From assembly GCA_963832965.1 (NCBI GenBank), contig CAWHVW010000003.1:1736001-1800000 (forward strand): DNA of 64,000 nucleotides. The letters run 5' to 3'. This document shows, piece by piece, positions 1 to 8,025 of this stretch. The DNA is from CAWACP01 sp963832965 (GTDB taxonomy: Bacteria > Acidobacteriota > Terriglobia > Bryobacterales > Bryobacteraceae). The first letter of the stretch is position 1, and each line of letters starts with the position of its first letter. A program made the position numbers and the translations under genes. The notes under the pieces are model-generated. The model had not been told where the DNA came from. It saw nothing but the letters and a program-made list of their open reading frames with translations, and ran no database searches.

Positions 1-188
1 GGGTGGCGCCGCACTTCGCCGACGATGTCCGGGAGGCTCATGCCGTCCCCCTCGGGCGCCCACGACGTATACGGAGTGTCGCACCACGTACAGCGCAGGT
101 TGCAACCGGAGGTACGCACGAACACGCTCGGTGTGCCGGTGAGCGTGCCCTCGCCCTGCACGGAGTAAAAGATCTCGGAGATTTTCAC
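1..188 (-). CDS. queE: 7-carboxy-7-deazaguanine synthase QueE, N-terminal part (cut by window edge)
   Basis: Radical-SAM enzyme that converts 6-carboxytetrahydropterin to 7-carboxy-7-deazaguanine in queuosine/preQ0 synthesis. Only about the first 62 residues lie in the window, because the gene runs off the left edge. Reading from a GTG at 188, the protein begins KISEIFYSVQGEG, the typical QueE opening, and carries the CX3CX2C iron-sulfur motif (CNLRCTWC, residues 29-36). The GTG overlaps the TGA of the upstream queC gene (GTGA), so the two are translationally coupled. QueC uses the product of QueE, so the pairing supports the call. The assignment is firm; the missing C-terminus cannot be assessed. 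Confidence 0.93.
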   Translation of the reverse strand, partial: MKISEIFYSVQGEGTLTGTPSVFVRTSGCNLRCTWCDTPYTSWAPEGDGMSLPDIVGEVRRH

Positions 189-871
189 GTTGGGTACGGG
201 GTTGGGTCGGCCAGACCCGCCTCGGCGAACCCTCGGCGCCGCAGCAGACAGGAATCGCATTCGCCGCACGCGCGTCCGGCCAGGTCCGGATCGTAGCAAC
301 TGTGTGTGAGGCTGAACTCCACGCCCAGCTCATGCCCAAGTCGAATAATGTCGGCCTTGCTTCGTTTGATCAGCGGCGTGCGGATGCGCAGCGTGGTAAG
401 GCCCTCCACGCCGGCCTTCGTCGCCAGGTTGGCCATGTGTTCGAATGCCTCGATGAACTCCGGGCGGCAGTCCGGATACCCCGAATAGTCGATGGCGTTC
501 ACGCCGATGAAAATGCTCTCGGCCAGAAGCACCTCCGCCCAGGCGAGCGCGATCGAAAGAAATACCGTGTTTCGCGCGGGCACATAAGTGATCGGAATAC
601 CTTCTGCCATTTGCTCGTCGGTACGTGCGCGGGGGACGTCGATATCGCCGGTAAGCGCCGACCCCCCGAATAAGCGCAGGTCAAGCGGCGCGACCAGGTG
701 CTCGGTGGCATCAAGCTGTTTGGCGACCCGCCGGGCCGCGTCAAGCTCCACGCGATGGCGCTGGCCGTAGTCAAAAGAGAGAGCGTAACAATCCAGGCCT
801 TCCCGGCGGGCAACCGCCAGGCAGACCGCTGAATCCAGCCCTCCACTCAACAGGCAAACCGCGCGCGCCAT
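185..871 (-). CDS. queC: 7-cyano-7-deazaguanine synthase QueC
   Basis: Cytosolic ATP-dependent enzyme that turns 7-carboxy-7-deazaguanine plus ammonia into preQ0, the precursor of queuosine. The 228-residue protein starts at ATG 871 (MARAVCLLSGGLDS). An upstream in-frame extension to 982 has no family similarity and is rejected. The PP-loop SGGLDS lies at residues 9-14. The zinc-binding cysteines near the C-terminus are C192, C202, C205 and C208 (CGECDSC). Length is normal for QueC. The last codon and stop overlap the GTG start of queE. I see no preQ1 riboswitch in the roughly 55 nt between this gene and the divergent glycosyltransferase. Confidence 0.96.
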   Translation of the reverse strand: MARAVCLLSGGLDSAVCLAVARREGLDCYALSFDYGQRHRVELDAARRVAKQLDATEHLVAPLDLRLFGGSALTGDIDVPRARTDEQMAEGIPITYVPARNTVFLSIALAWAEVLLAESIFIGVNAIDYSGYPDCRPEFIEAFEHMANLATKAGVEGLTTLRIRTPLIKRSKADIIRLGHELGVEFSLTHSCYDPDLAGRACGECDSCLLRRRGFAEAGLADPTPYPT

Positions 872-926
872 GCTTGCTAACAGCGTAGCAGGGGAAACGG
901 CGGCGCCGGTTCGATAACATTGTGCG

Positions 927-1955
927 TTGCGCATTGCATTTCTGACTTCTACTCCGCAGAACATCGGGGCTGGCAGTGGCACCTACGTCGGTATCTCTAC
1001 GCTCGCGGGCGCGCTCCGAAACCGCGGTGTCGCCGTCGATGTTTTCGGGCCGTCGATGTGGCTGCCCATGCACACGCTCTCGCGCCGCTGGTTCAATGAA
1101 CAGCTTCGCGCTCGCGATTTCAAAGGTTACGATGCGGTGGTGGGGTTCGATATGGACGGTTTTCGCCTGCGCGTTCCGCACGTCGCTTCATTGAAAGGAG
1201 TGATCGCCGACGAAGCGCGATACGAAACCGGCCTCACCCGGCGTCTGCTCGAGGTGCAAGCCGGCTGGGAGAGGCGCAACGTCCACGGGGCGCGGCGTGT
1301 TCTAACCACCAGCTTGTACGCGGCGCGGCGCATCCAGCAGCTTTACAGCCTGCCGGAGACGCCGCGAGTCGTCCCCGAGCTGATCGACCTTGCCGCCTGG
1401 CGCGAACTGTTCGCTTCCGTGCAAGGCGCGCCCGATCCAACGCGATTTGTGGTGCTGTCGGTGGCCCGCTTCTACCGCCGAAAACGGATCCACCTGCTGC
1501 TCGAAGCGGCCCGGTCGCTGCAGAATCGCATTCCCGGTTTTGAGTTGCGTATCGTCGGCGACGGGCCGGAGGGTCGGCGCTTGCGCGGCCTTGCTCCACG
1601 TTCGGCAAAGTTCCTCGGCACCGTATCCAAACGCGATCTTGCCCTGGAATACAAGCGCTGCGATCTGTTCTGTCTGCCGTCGGTGCAAGAGGGATTCGGG
1701 ATCGTGTTCCTGGAGGCCATGGCGGCCGGGCGCCCGATTGTCGCCGTATCCGCTTCCGCGGTTCCAGAAGTGGCGCCGCACGCGCTCTTTGCCGCGCCCG
1801 GCGACGCAGAGTCTCTCGCCAAGGCGGTGCATCTCGCATGGAGCGACCCCGCGCTACGAGACACCGTGGCTCGGGCCGGCAGCGAGCACGTACGGCACTA
1901 CGATGCGCCCGTCGTGGCCGGCCAGTTTCTGGAGGCGATTACACTGGAGGCTTGA
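927..1955 (+). CDS. GT4-family glycosyltransferase
   Basis: Retaining GT-B glycosyltransferase that probably adds a sugar from an NDP-sugar donor to a cell-envelope or secreted glycan; the acceptor is unknown. The start is TTG 927 (MRIAFLTSTPQNIGAGSG), with a glycine-rich N-terminal loop typical of GT4. The C-terminal donor-binding half carries VARFYRRKR, a GDGPEGRRL motif and the conserved EGFGIVFLEAMAAGRP block with the EX7E pattern, followed by a VPEV motif. Length (342 aa) is ordinary for GT4. It runs divergently from queC. The stop overlaps the TTG start of the next gene, a membrane glycosyltransferase, so the two are probably one operon acting on the same glycan. Substrate unknown. Confidence 0.88.
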   Translation: MRIAFLTSTPQNIGAGSGTYVGISTLAGALRNRGVAVDVFGPSMWLPMHTLSRRWFNEQLRARDFKGYDAVVGFDMDGFRLRVPHVASLKGVIADEARYETGLTRRLLEVQAGWERRNVHGARRVLTTSLYAARRIQQLYSLPETPRVVPELIDLAAWRELFASVQGAPDPTRFVVLSVARFYRRKRIHLLLEAARSLQNRIPGFELRIVGDGPEGRRLRGLAPRSAKFLGTVSKRDLALEYKRCDLFCLPSVQEGFGIVFLEAMAAGRPIVAVSASAVPEVAPHALFAAPGDAESLAKAVHLAWSDPALRDTVARAGSEHVRHYDAPVVAGQFLEAITLEA

Positions 1956-3289
1956 GTAATTTCGCCAGGGTCTGCCGGCGCCTCCTTGAATCGCGTCGCG
2001 CCACTTACTTCCTCGTGGGCTTCGGGTTGTTGATCCGCATCGCCGCGCTGGCCAGAGTGGGCGGCAGACCCCTCTATTACGAGAACACCGCATATGATCG
2101 GATGGCTTTGCAGTTGCTCGCCAATGCCAGGTTCTCGCCTTACTGGCCGCCCGGTGTTTCTTACTACCTCCTCCTGTTTCACAAGCTGTTCGGCAACGGA
2201 CTGCTGGTCGCCAGGGCCTCCATTCTGCTGATCTACGTCGCCTTTTCTTTGGCGCTCTTTGCGCTGATCCGCGAGTTATGGTCGCGCCGCGCCGCGAATC
2301 TGGCCGTCCTGGCGTTCGCTCTGTATCCTTCCTACATTCGCTGGGCCTTCAATCCTTCCACCGAGTATCCTGCGGCGGCCTGTCTGGTTGCCGTTGTCTG
2401 GCTCACGGTCATCACCATTCGGAAGCGATCAGTCGCTCTGGCGCTCTCGCTTGGCTTGTTGCTTGGCGTGATGGCGCTGGTGAGGGGGAGCAGCCTGGGA
2501 CTGGTGCTGTTTGTCCCGGCCTTTATCCTTTGGCGGACAAGAAGCGCTCGCCTGGCGCTTGCTCCACTCTTCATAGCCGCCATCCCCGTTTCTGCTTGGC
2601 TCTGGAAAGCGCATGATATGACTGGGCGATTCGTGAGCATCAACGATTCAAACGCGGAGAATTTCTTCCAGTCGAACAACCAGTACACGCCGCTGTATAA
2701 CACCTGTATCGGCGGACCCGTCGCCTGGAATCCTCCGCCCCAATTCACGCAACTCGAACAGGAAATCCAATGCAAACCGCAGCCCGAACAACAGGAGACC
2801 TATCGCCGGCTGGCGATCCGGTACATCTTCTCGCGCCCCGATTTGTTTGTGCTGCGGACATTCAATCGATTCCGCGCATTTTTCTGTTTTCCCATCCATC
2901 GCGGCGAGCCGCTGACCGGCTCCACGCATTCATTGCTGGGGATTGGCATCACCGCCCTGGAACTTTGTTTCTACTGGCCAATCATGATTCTGGCGATCGT
3001 CTTCTGCTTCAATCTTTCGAGTTTTCGATTTGAAGCGAGTAACGCAGCGTTGTTGCTCAGTGCCGTGTTCGTTTACGCGGCGCCCTGCTTTGTGACCTGC
3101 TCGCAACCCCGCTACAACTTTCCGGTGGTCCCGTTGTTCGCCGTTTTCGCTTTCGCCCTTCTGGATGCCCTGCTGGACCGGCCTTGGCGGGAACTGGTTT
3201 CCACAAAACACAGACCGGCCATGTTACTGACGCTGGCCTTCTTCATCTACATCCAGGTTGAGTGGATCGTGATCGTGGCGACCTCGTAG
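1952..3289 (+). CDS. Multi-pass membrane glycosyltransferase-like protein (GT39/ArnT-type fold)
   Basis: Integral membrane protein of about 445 residues with many hydrophobic segments alternating with short loops. The pattern resembles polyprenyl-phosphate-sugar glycosyltransferases of the PMT/ArnT/RgtA type. A loop near the first membrane span contains YYENTAYDRMAL and YWPPGVSYY, comparable to the acidic-residue luminal loop of that superfamily. The open frame extends back to 1838, but the upstream part is an arginine-rich shadow of the preceding gene; TTG 1952, overlapping the GT4 stop (TTGA) and preceded by GGAGG, is the likely start. With the GT4 gene it probably forms a two-step glycan assembly operon. 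Downstream lies a repeat element and then the IS701 insertion. Exact family and substrate are uncertain. Confidence 0.72.
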   Translation: MSNFARVCRRLLESRRATYFLVGFGLLIRIAALARVGGRPLYYENTAYDRMALQLLANARFSPYWPPGVSYYLLLFHKLFGNGLLVARASILLIYVAFSLALFALIRELWSRRAANLAVLAFALYPSYIRWAFNPSTEYPAAACLVAVVWLTVITIRKRSVALALSLGLLLGVMALVRGSSLGLVLFVPAFILWRTRSARLALAPLFIAAIPVSAWLWKAHDMTGRFVSINDSNAENFFQSNNQYTPLYNTCIGGPVAWNPPPQFTQLEQEIQCKPQPEQQETYRRLAIRYIFSRPDLFVLRTFNRFRAFFCFPIHRGEPLTGSTHSLLGIGITALELCFYWPIMILAIVFCFNLSSFRFEASNAALLLSAVFVYAAPCFVTCSQPRYNFPVVPLFAVFAFALLDALLDRPWRELVSTKHRPAMLLTLAFFIYIQVEWIVIVATS

Positions 3290-3334
3290 GCCTGGGCAGC
3301 GCTCCATCACTGCCGCGGTTCGGAAGATCTTGCC

Positions 3335-3358
3335 GAGCCGCGACGGTCACGGAGTGGG
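3335..3358 (+). repeat. Interspersed hairpin repeat, copy A (truncated)
   Basis: Core CCGCGACGGTCACGGAGTGG at 3338-3357, one base different from the consensus of four other copies (9908, 16348, 18210, 33877). It sits between the end of the membrane glycosyltransferase and, before the IS arrived, the end of cysN, so between convergent genes. The downstream half of the full repeat is missing: the sequence runs directly into the cysN stop. The core can fold as CCGC/GCGG plus CG/CG stems separated by tandem G-A mismatches. Confidence 0.8.
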
Positions 3359-3361
3359 TTC

Positions 3362-3365
3362 TTAG
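3362..3365. repeat. Target-site duplication TTAG (left)
   Basis: TTAG directly before the left terminus of the IS; the same four bases follow the right terminus at 4737-4740. The sequence fits the YTAR target preference known for the IS701 family. Confidence 0.85.
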
Positions 3366-3386
3366 TATTACTACGTTAAGTATTGA
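3366..3386 (+). repeat. Left terminal inverted repeat of IS701 element
   Basis: Begins TATTACTACGTTAAGT; the first 16 bases match the inverted right end perfectly, followed by a less conserved continuation. Confidence 0.88.
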
Positions 3387-3410
3387 CAGAACAGAAAAGG
3401 GCTGATATGT

Positions 3411-4640
3411 TTGGGCATGACGGATGCCCAGGCGGTGCGTTGTCGGAAGCGGCTGGAGCAGTTTCTGGTGGACCTTTTGGAACCGGTGGGCCGGAGTGAG
3501 CGGCGGCATTGGGGAGAAGTATACGTGCGCAGCCTGCTGTTGGATGGCGAACGAAAATCCATCGAGCCGTTGGCCACCCGGCTTCCAGAGGGAAACGTGC
3601 AGGCCATGCAGCAGTTTATCGGGCAGAGTCCGTGGGAGTGCAACCCGGTTTGGGAACGATTGGGAAAACGAATGACGGCCGAACTGGAGCCGGATTCGGC
3701 CTGGGTGGTAGATGATACCGGGTTTCCCAAGCAGGGCACGCACTCGGTGGCGGTGGAGCGGCAGTACTCGGGAACGTTAGGAAAGACAGGCAACTGCCAG
3801 ATCGCAGTGAGCGTTCATCATGTGGGCGAACAAGGCAATGTACCGTTGGGATGGCGGCTGTATTTGCCGGAGAGCTGGGCCAACGACGCTCAGCGCCGGC
3901 GCGAGGCGGGCATTCCGGAGGGAATCGTCTTCCGCAAGAAGTGGGAACTGGCGCTGGAGATCATCGATCAGATCCGTGAGTGGGGCCTGCCGGATCGAGT
4001 GGTGTTGGGCGATGCCGGTTACGGAGATGGGACCGAATTCCGCGAAGAATTGGAAAGGCGGAAACTGCAATACGCAGTGGGTGTCCTGCCGCAAGTCGGA
4101 GTGTGGCTCAAGCCGCCCCAGATCGCGGCGCTGAAAACGACCGACAAAGGACGCCCACCGACGGCGGCCCGCTACGGGGATCAACGGCCGACCACCGCGC
4201 AAGAGGCGGCTAGGCAAGCAAAAGGTTGGAGGAAGATTCGCTGGCGCGAAGGGAGTAAAGGTTGGTTGGAGTCGCGTTTCTGGGCGGTTCGCGTGCAACC
4301 GTCCCATCGGTATCAGCACGGCCGACCGCCGGGTAAGGAGGTATGGTTATTGGCGGAGTGGCCGGAGTCGGAAAAGGCGCCCATCAAGTACTGCCTATGC
4401 GATCTTCCCGCCGACTACTCGCTGCGGCGTATGGTACGGCTCGTCAAATGCCGCTGGAAGATCGAGCAGGACTACCACCAACTCAAAGAAGAACTCGGCC
4501 TGGATCACTACGAAGGTCGCAACTGGCAAGGATGGCACCATCACGTCACCATGGTCATGGTCGCGCACGCCTTCCTCACTTTGGAAACACTACGCGGCAA
4601 AAAAAACTTCTGGGTGGACCCTGCCGAAGACGCGACGTGA
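3411..4640 (+). CDS. IS701-family transposase (DDE)
   Basis: DDE transposase, about 409 residues, that cuts and joins the ends of the element. Visible motifs are WVVDDTGFPKQG (D101/D102), VVLGDAGYGD (D201) and CRWKIEQDYHQLKEELGLDHYEGR (E352), matching the spacing and signature of IS701 transposases. The reading frame can open at TTG 3411 or ATG 3417. No frameshift or internal stop is seen, and the stop lies about 95 bp inside the right end. It is the only gene of the IS, is transcribed toward cysN, and is convergent with it. Confidence 0.94.
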   Translation: MGMTDAQAVRCRKRLEQFLVDLLEPVGRSERRHWGEVYVRSLLLDGERKSIEPLATRLPEGNVQAMQQFIGQSPWECNPVWERLGKRMTAELEPDSAWVVDDTGFPKQGTHSVAVERQYSGTLGKTGNCQIAVSVHHVGEQGNVPLGWRLYLPESWANDAQRRREAGIPEGIVFRKKWELALEIIDQIREWGLPDRVVLGDAGYGDGTEFREELERRKLQYAVGVLPQVGVWLKPPQIAALKTTDKGRPPTAARYGDQRPTTAQEAARQAKGWRKIRWREGSKGWLESRFWAVRVQPSHRYQHGRPPGKEVWLLAEWPESEKAPIKYCLCDLPADYSLRRMVRLVKCRWKIEQDYHQLKEELGLDHYEGRNWQGWHHHVTMVMVAHAFLTLETLRGKKNFWVDPAEDAT

Positions 4641-4715
4641 GATTCAATACATCTTGTTCACCTGGACTGGCAGGTGCGCTTACTGTGGGGCTGCGGCGAG
4701 AAATCCGCGCAGTCC

Positions 4716-4736
4716 TTAACACTTAACGTAGTAATA
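4716..4736 (-). repeat. Right terminal inverted repeat of IS701 element
   Basis: Reverse complement begins TATTACTACGTTAAGT, identical to the left end over 16 bases; TTAG follows immediately at 4737-4740. Confidence 0.88.
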
Positions 4737-6350
4737 TTAGATGCCTTCGCCACCGGTGAAGCGCTCGGCGCGGTGCAGGATGCCGGAATCTTCGAGCGCC
4801 TTCATGAGCTGCTCGACGGCCGCCTCATCCTCGCTGGCCAGTTCCGGCAGTGGCAGCGGATCTTCGGGCGGCTCTGTCGACACAACGACCGCGATCAGCC
4901 CGGCCGCGGTCAGAGCCCGGACATTCGCATTCCCTTCGGTAATGGAAACGGCAGCGCCCTGCCCGAACAGGTCCCGTTCCAGCAGCGTGGCCAGGCGCCT
5001 GCGTTCCGGCAACCAGATCACCGCCGCCTCGTGCCCCAGCCGGTCCGCACGCTCCCTCGCGCTCACCGGCCCACGCTGCTGATCGTGAAGGAGGACGCCG
5101 CGAATCATGCCCGCGGCCAGCGTGGCGTTGGAGAACGGGTCAATCAGAATAAACGCGCCGGTGGTCCGGTTCTCCTGGTATGGATCGAAAAACACCGGCC
5201 GCGGCACATCGATGGTCACCACACCGATTTCGTTCAGTTTCAACTCCCGCGCCGCCTCATGCGACAGCGTATTCACGTCGATGCGGCTGCGCACGCCGCG
5301 GACAGTGGCACGCACCTGGCGGGTGGTGTGCTTTAGCAGATAGGAGCGGCCCGGCTCCAGCGGCGCGTCGTTCATCCACACCAGCGCCGCGTCGAAGGAG
5401 CGCGCCACGGCCGGCGGCTCCTCATCGGCGCGCACAATCATGTTGCCCCGGCTGATGTCGATCTCGTTCGTCAGCGTCAGCGTCACGGACATCGGCGCGA
5501 ACGCTTCCTCGATGGTGCCCTCGTAGGTGGCAATCTCCTTAACTCGCGCGCCGCGGCCCGATGGCAGCACCCTCACTTCATCCCCTGGCCGGATGCTGCC
5601 GGAGGCGATCTGGCCAGCGTAACCGCGGAAGTCGAGGGAGGGCCGGATCACGTACTGCACCGGCATGCGGAACGGTCCGTCGCTGTCCGCATCCTCCACC
5701 GGCACTGTTTCCAGGTATTCAAGAAGCGTCCGGCCATGAAACCACGGGGTGCGCCCGCTGGGGGCCACCACGTTGTCTCCTTCCAGCGCGCTCATGGGGA
5801 TGAAATGCGTCTCGCGGAATCCCAGATCGCGCGCAAACGCGATGAAGTCGGTCTGAATCGCCTCGAAGACGTCCTGACGGAACTCCACCAGGTCCATCTT
5901 GTTCACCGCGATAATCACCCGCGGGATGCCCAGTAGTGAAGCGATGTACGCATGGCGCTTGGACTGCGGCAATACGCCCTTGCGTGCGTCGATCAACACA
6001 ATGGCCAGCTGGGCCGTGGACGCGCCCGTAGCCATGTTGCGCGTGTATTGCTCGTGCCCGGGCGTGTCGGCGATGATGAACTTCCGCCGCGCCGTCGAAA
6101 AATAGCGGTATGCGACGTCGATGGTGATGCCCTGCTCGCGCTCCGCCCTGAGTCCGTCAGTAAGCAGGGAAAAATCCAGCGGTCCCGAGGAGCGGTTCAA
6201 GCCGGAATTCTCAATGGACGCAAGCTGGTCTTCGTAGACGCCGCGCGATTCGTACAGCAGGCGGCCAATCAGAGTGGACTTGCCGTCATCCACGCTGCCC
6301 GCCGTGGAAAAACGCAGCAGGCTCTTTTCCGGCGCCGGCGCCAGCGCCAT
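4737..6350 (-). CDS. cysN: Sulfate adenylyltransferase subunit 1 (CysN) with relic APS-kinase tail
   Basis: GTPase subunit of ATP sulfurylase; with CysD it makes adenosine 5'-phosphosulfate (APS) from sulfate. The G-domain is intact: AGSVDDGKST (17-26), DTPGHEQY (95-102), NKMD (150-153), followed by EF-Tu-like barrels to about residue 425. Residues 438-530 look like an APS kinase (CysC) domain that has decayed. GHEAAVIW aligns with the strand before the P-loop, but the GLSGSGKST loop is gone. LERDLFGQGAAVSITEGNANVR resembles the segment ending DGDNVR, and the end resembles the CysC C-terminus, in under 100 residues instead of about 200. The start ATG overlaps the cysD stop (TGATG). The stop codon is inside the IS target duplication. 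Confidence 0.93.
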   Translation of the reverse strand: MALAPAPEKSLLRFSTAGSVDDGKSTLIGRLLYESRGVYEDQLASIENSGLNRSSGPLDFSLLTDGLRAEREQGITIDVAYRYFSTARRKFIIADTPGHEQYTRNMATGASTAQLAIVLIDARKGVLPQSKRHAYIASLLGIPRVIIAVNKMDLVEFRQDVFEAIQTDFIAFARDLGFRETHFIPMSALEGDNVVAPSGRTPWFHGRTLLEYLETVPVEDADSDGPFRMPVQYVIRPSLDFRGYAGQIASGSIRPGDEVRVLPSGRGARVKEIATYEGTIEEAFAPMSVTLTLTNEIDISRGNMIVRADEEPPAVARSFDAALVWMNDAPLEPGRSYLLKHTTRQVRATVRGVRSRIDVNTLSHEAARELKLNEIGVVTIDVPRPVFFDPYQENRTTGAFILIDPFSNATLAAGMIRGVLLHDQQRGPVSARERADRLGHEAAVIWLPERRRLATLLERDLFGQGAAVSITEGNANVRALTAAGLIAVVVSTEPPEDPLPLPELASEDEAAVEQLMKALEDSGILHRAERFTGGEGI

Positions 6351-7249
6351 CAGAAATAGCCCTCGCGCTTTTTCAGCTCCATGGAGCCATCCTGATCGTG
6401 GTCGATCACGCGGTTCTCGCGCTCGGACCGCCGCACATGGATCAGCTCGTCGATAATTTGCGGAACCGTGTTGGCCTCTGACCGGACGGCCCCGGTGCAG
6501 TAGGTGCAGCCCAGTGAACGCATCCGGCTCATCACCATCTCAGGCTGCTCGCCCGGCCCGAGCGGCGGATTGTGTTCGGGGGGAATCAGCGTCCCGTTGC
6601 GGACGATCATGGAGCGCTGCTTCGCAAAATACAGCGGCACCACAGGGATGTTCTCTTGCTCGATGTACTGCCAGACGTCCACTTCGGTCCAGTTCGACAG
6701 CGGGAAAACCCGGATGGTCTCGCCCTTGTCGATGCGCGCGTTATACAGGTTCCACAGCTCCGGACGCTGGTTCTTGGGGTCCCACTGGCCGTGGCTGTCG
6801 CGGAACGAATAGATGCGCTCCTTGGCCCGCGATTTTTCTTCCTCGCGGCGCGCGCCCCCGAATGCGGCATCGTACCCGCCTTCGCGCAGGGCATCGAGCA
6901 GCGCCTGAGTTTTCAACAGCCCACAACATTTCTGCGTGCCCAGACGGAACGGGCTGGCCCCTTCCTCGATGGCCTTCGTGTTGGTGTGGACAATCAGCTT
7001 TGCCCCGATCTCCCGCGTGAAGTTATCGCGGAATTCAGTCATTTCCCGGAACTTGTACGTGGTGTCAATGTGCAGCAGCGGGAACGGGATGGGGCCGGGC
7101 CAGAAGGCCTTCTGCGCCAGTCGCACCAGCACCGAAGAATCCTTCCCAATCGAATACAGCAGAACCGGACGCTCGAACTCGGCCACCACCTCGCGGAAGA
7201 TATAGATGCTCTCGGCTTCCAGCGCGCGGAGATGGGGTAACGTTCTCAT
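6350..7249 (-). CDS. cysD: Sulfate adenylyltransferase subunit 2 (CysD)
   Basis: Catalytic subunit of ATP sulfurylase, a PP-loop nucleotidyl-transferase that makes APS with CysN. The 299-residue protein starts at ATG 7249 (MRTLPHLRALEAESIYIFRE). The longer open frame to 7993 is rejected because the upstream part is out of frame with a different coding signal. SIGKDSSV is the PP-loop, and the conserved FGGARREEEKSRAKER, YSFRD and GCTYCTGAVRS segments are present. Stop and cysN start overlap by one base. The region upstream (7250-7302) has no obvious riboswitch. Confidence 0.97.
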   Translation of the reverse strand: MRTLPHLRALEAESIYIFREVVAEFERPVLLYSIGKDSSVLVRLAQKAFWPGPIPFPLLHIDTTYKFREMTEFRDNFTREIGAKLIVHTNTKAIEEGASPFRLGTQKCCGLLKTQALLDALREGGYDAAFGGARREEEKSRAKERIYSFRDSHGQWDPKNQRPELWNLYNARIDKGETIRVFPLSNWTEVDVWQYIEQENIPVVPLYFAKQRSMIVRNGTLIPPEHNPPLGPGEQPEMVMSRMRSLGCTYCTGAVRSEANTVPQIIDELIHVRRSERENRVIDHDQDGSMELKKREGYF

Positions 7250-7302
7250 GCAGTTAGGGATATTGTACCATCCCGATGGACTTACCCTTATTTTGCCGGG
7301 AC

Positions 7303-7971
7303 TTAGTGGGCAGTTTCCGGGGGCGCCTGACCGATTATAAGACAGTTCACCGGACGGTCCGGTTCGGCGGCCATGGCGTCCAGAAGCGTCCGATACTGCT
7401 CCAGGATGACGGTGGCGGCGCCTTCGGTGAAGTGAGCGGGGTTGTAATCGCAACGCAAAGAGAGGCGTCCGTCGGTGATGGTCGCGTGGATGTGCAACTG
7501 AAACGGAGCTGTCGGCGCGGACGTCGCGCCAAAAGTGAATTGAAAGCGGAGAACCGCGAAACCGCGCCCGGTCATGCGCTCGGCCTCGTCCAGCTCGCGC
7601 TGGCACTGTTCCATCAGTTCGTTCGAGTTGGGCGCGCCGCCCACGGCCATGCGCACGGGCAGCATCCGGCCGCTGGTGTGGACGCCGATCAGCAGCCGGT
7701 CCTGATCGGCAATACGCGAAACCAGAACGCTCCAGGCCGTCAGCAGAACCACCATGCGGGACCGGTCGACCGTGTCGACGGGCTCTTGCGCAATTGTCCG
7801 TCCCGCCGGCAATACGGCGCGCGGGCGGATGCGAGTAGAGAAGCGGCGTGAGTACGCGCCTGCGAGGTGGTTGTGTAATGCGATGAGGCTGTCGGCCATT
7901 TCGCTTTCCATGGGACGAATGTGGAGCGAGGTGCTCCATGACATTGTCCACTTGATCCGCGGCAGATACAA
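7303..7971 (-). CDS. Orphan C-lobe of an NRPS condensation-like domain
   Basis: Protein of up to 222 residues resembling only the C-terminal half of a nonribosomal-peptide condensation domain. A helix reads VVLLTAWSVLVSRIADQDRLLIGVHTSGR, the place where C domains have the QDDIVVGTPVAGR segment. LRFQFTF corresponds to FQVMFNL. The CDYNPAHFTEGAATVILEQYRTLLDAMAAEPDRPV end matches the closing floor-loop region. The N-lobe with the catalytic HHXXXDG is absent and no adenylation or carrier domain is near. Starts available are TTG 7971, ATG 7944 and ATG 7908; the choice is uncertain. It lies 53 bp upstream of cysD in the same direction. It may be a gene remnant or a non-catalytic protein. Confidence 0.6.
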   Translation of the reverse strand: MYLPRIKWTMSWSTSLHIRPMESEMADSLIALHNHLAGAYSRRFSTRIRPRAVLPAGRTIAQEPVDTVDRSRMVVLLTAWSVLVSRIADQDRLLIGVHTSGRMLPVRMAVGGAPNSNELMEQCQRELDEAERMTGRGFAVLRFQFTFGATSAPTAPFQLHIHATITDGRLSLRCDYNPAHFTEGAATVILEQYRTLLDAMAAEPDRPVNCLIIGQAPPETAH

Positions 7972-8025
7972 CGCACAGGGGTACCGGCGGCAAAAAGCCA
8001 GTTAGTACCAGGCCACAAGTGCCCT

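Larger units (their letters stand above)
3366..4736 (+). mobile_element. IS701-family insertion sequence, complete
   Basis: A 1371-bp element with one transposase gene, terminal inverted repeats and a 4-bp target duplication. Both ends read TATTACTACGTTAAGT inward (16 identical bases), after which they diverge. The duplication TTAG occurs at 3362-3365 and 4737-4740. All parts look intact, so the element may be recent and active. It landed in the stop codon of cysN; the duplicated TTAG restores TAA on the minus strand, leaving CysN unchanged. It now separates cysN from the hairpin repeat copy A that used to lie just downstream. Confidence 0.92.

Noticed and set aside
872..926. Possible preQ1 riboswitch upstream of queC
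   Set aside because: The gap is only about 55 nt and lacks the preQ1-I hairpin and A-rich tail.
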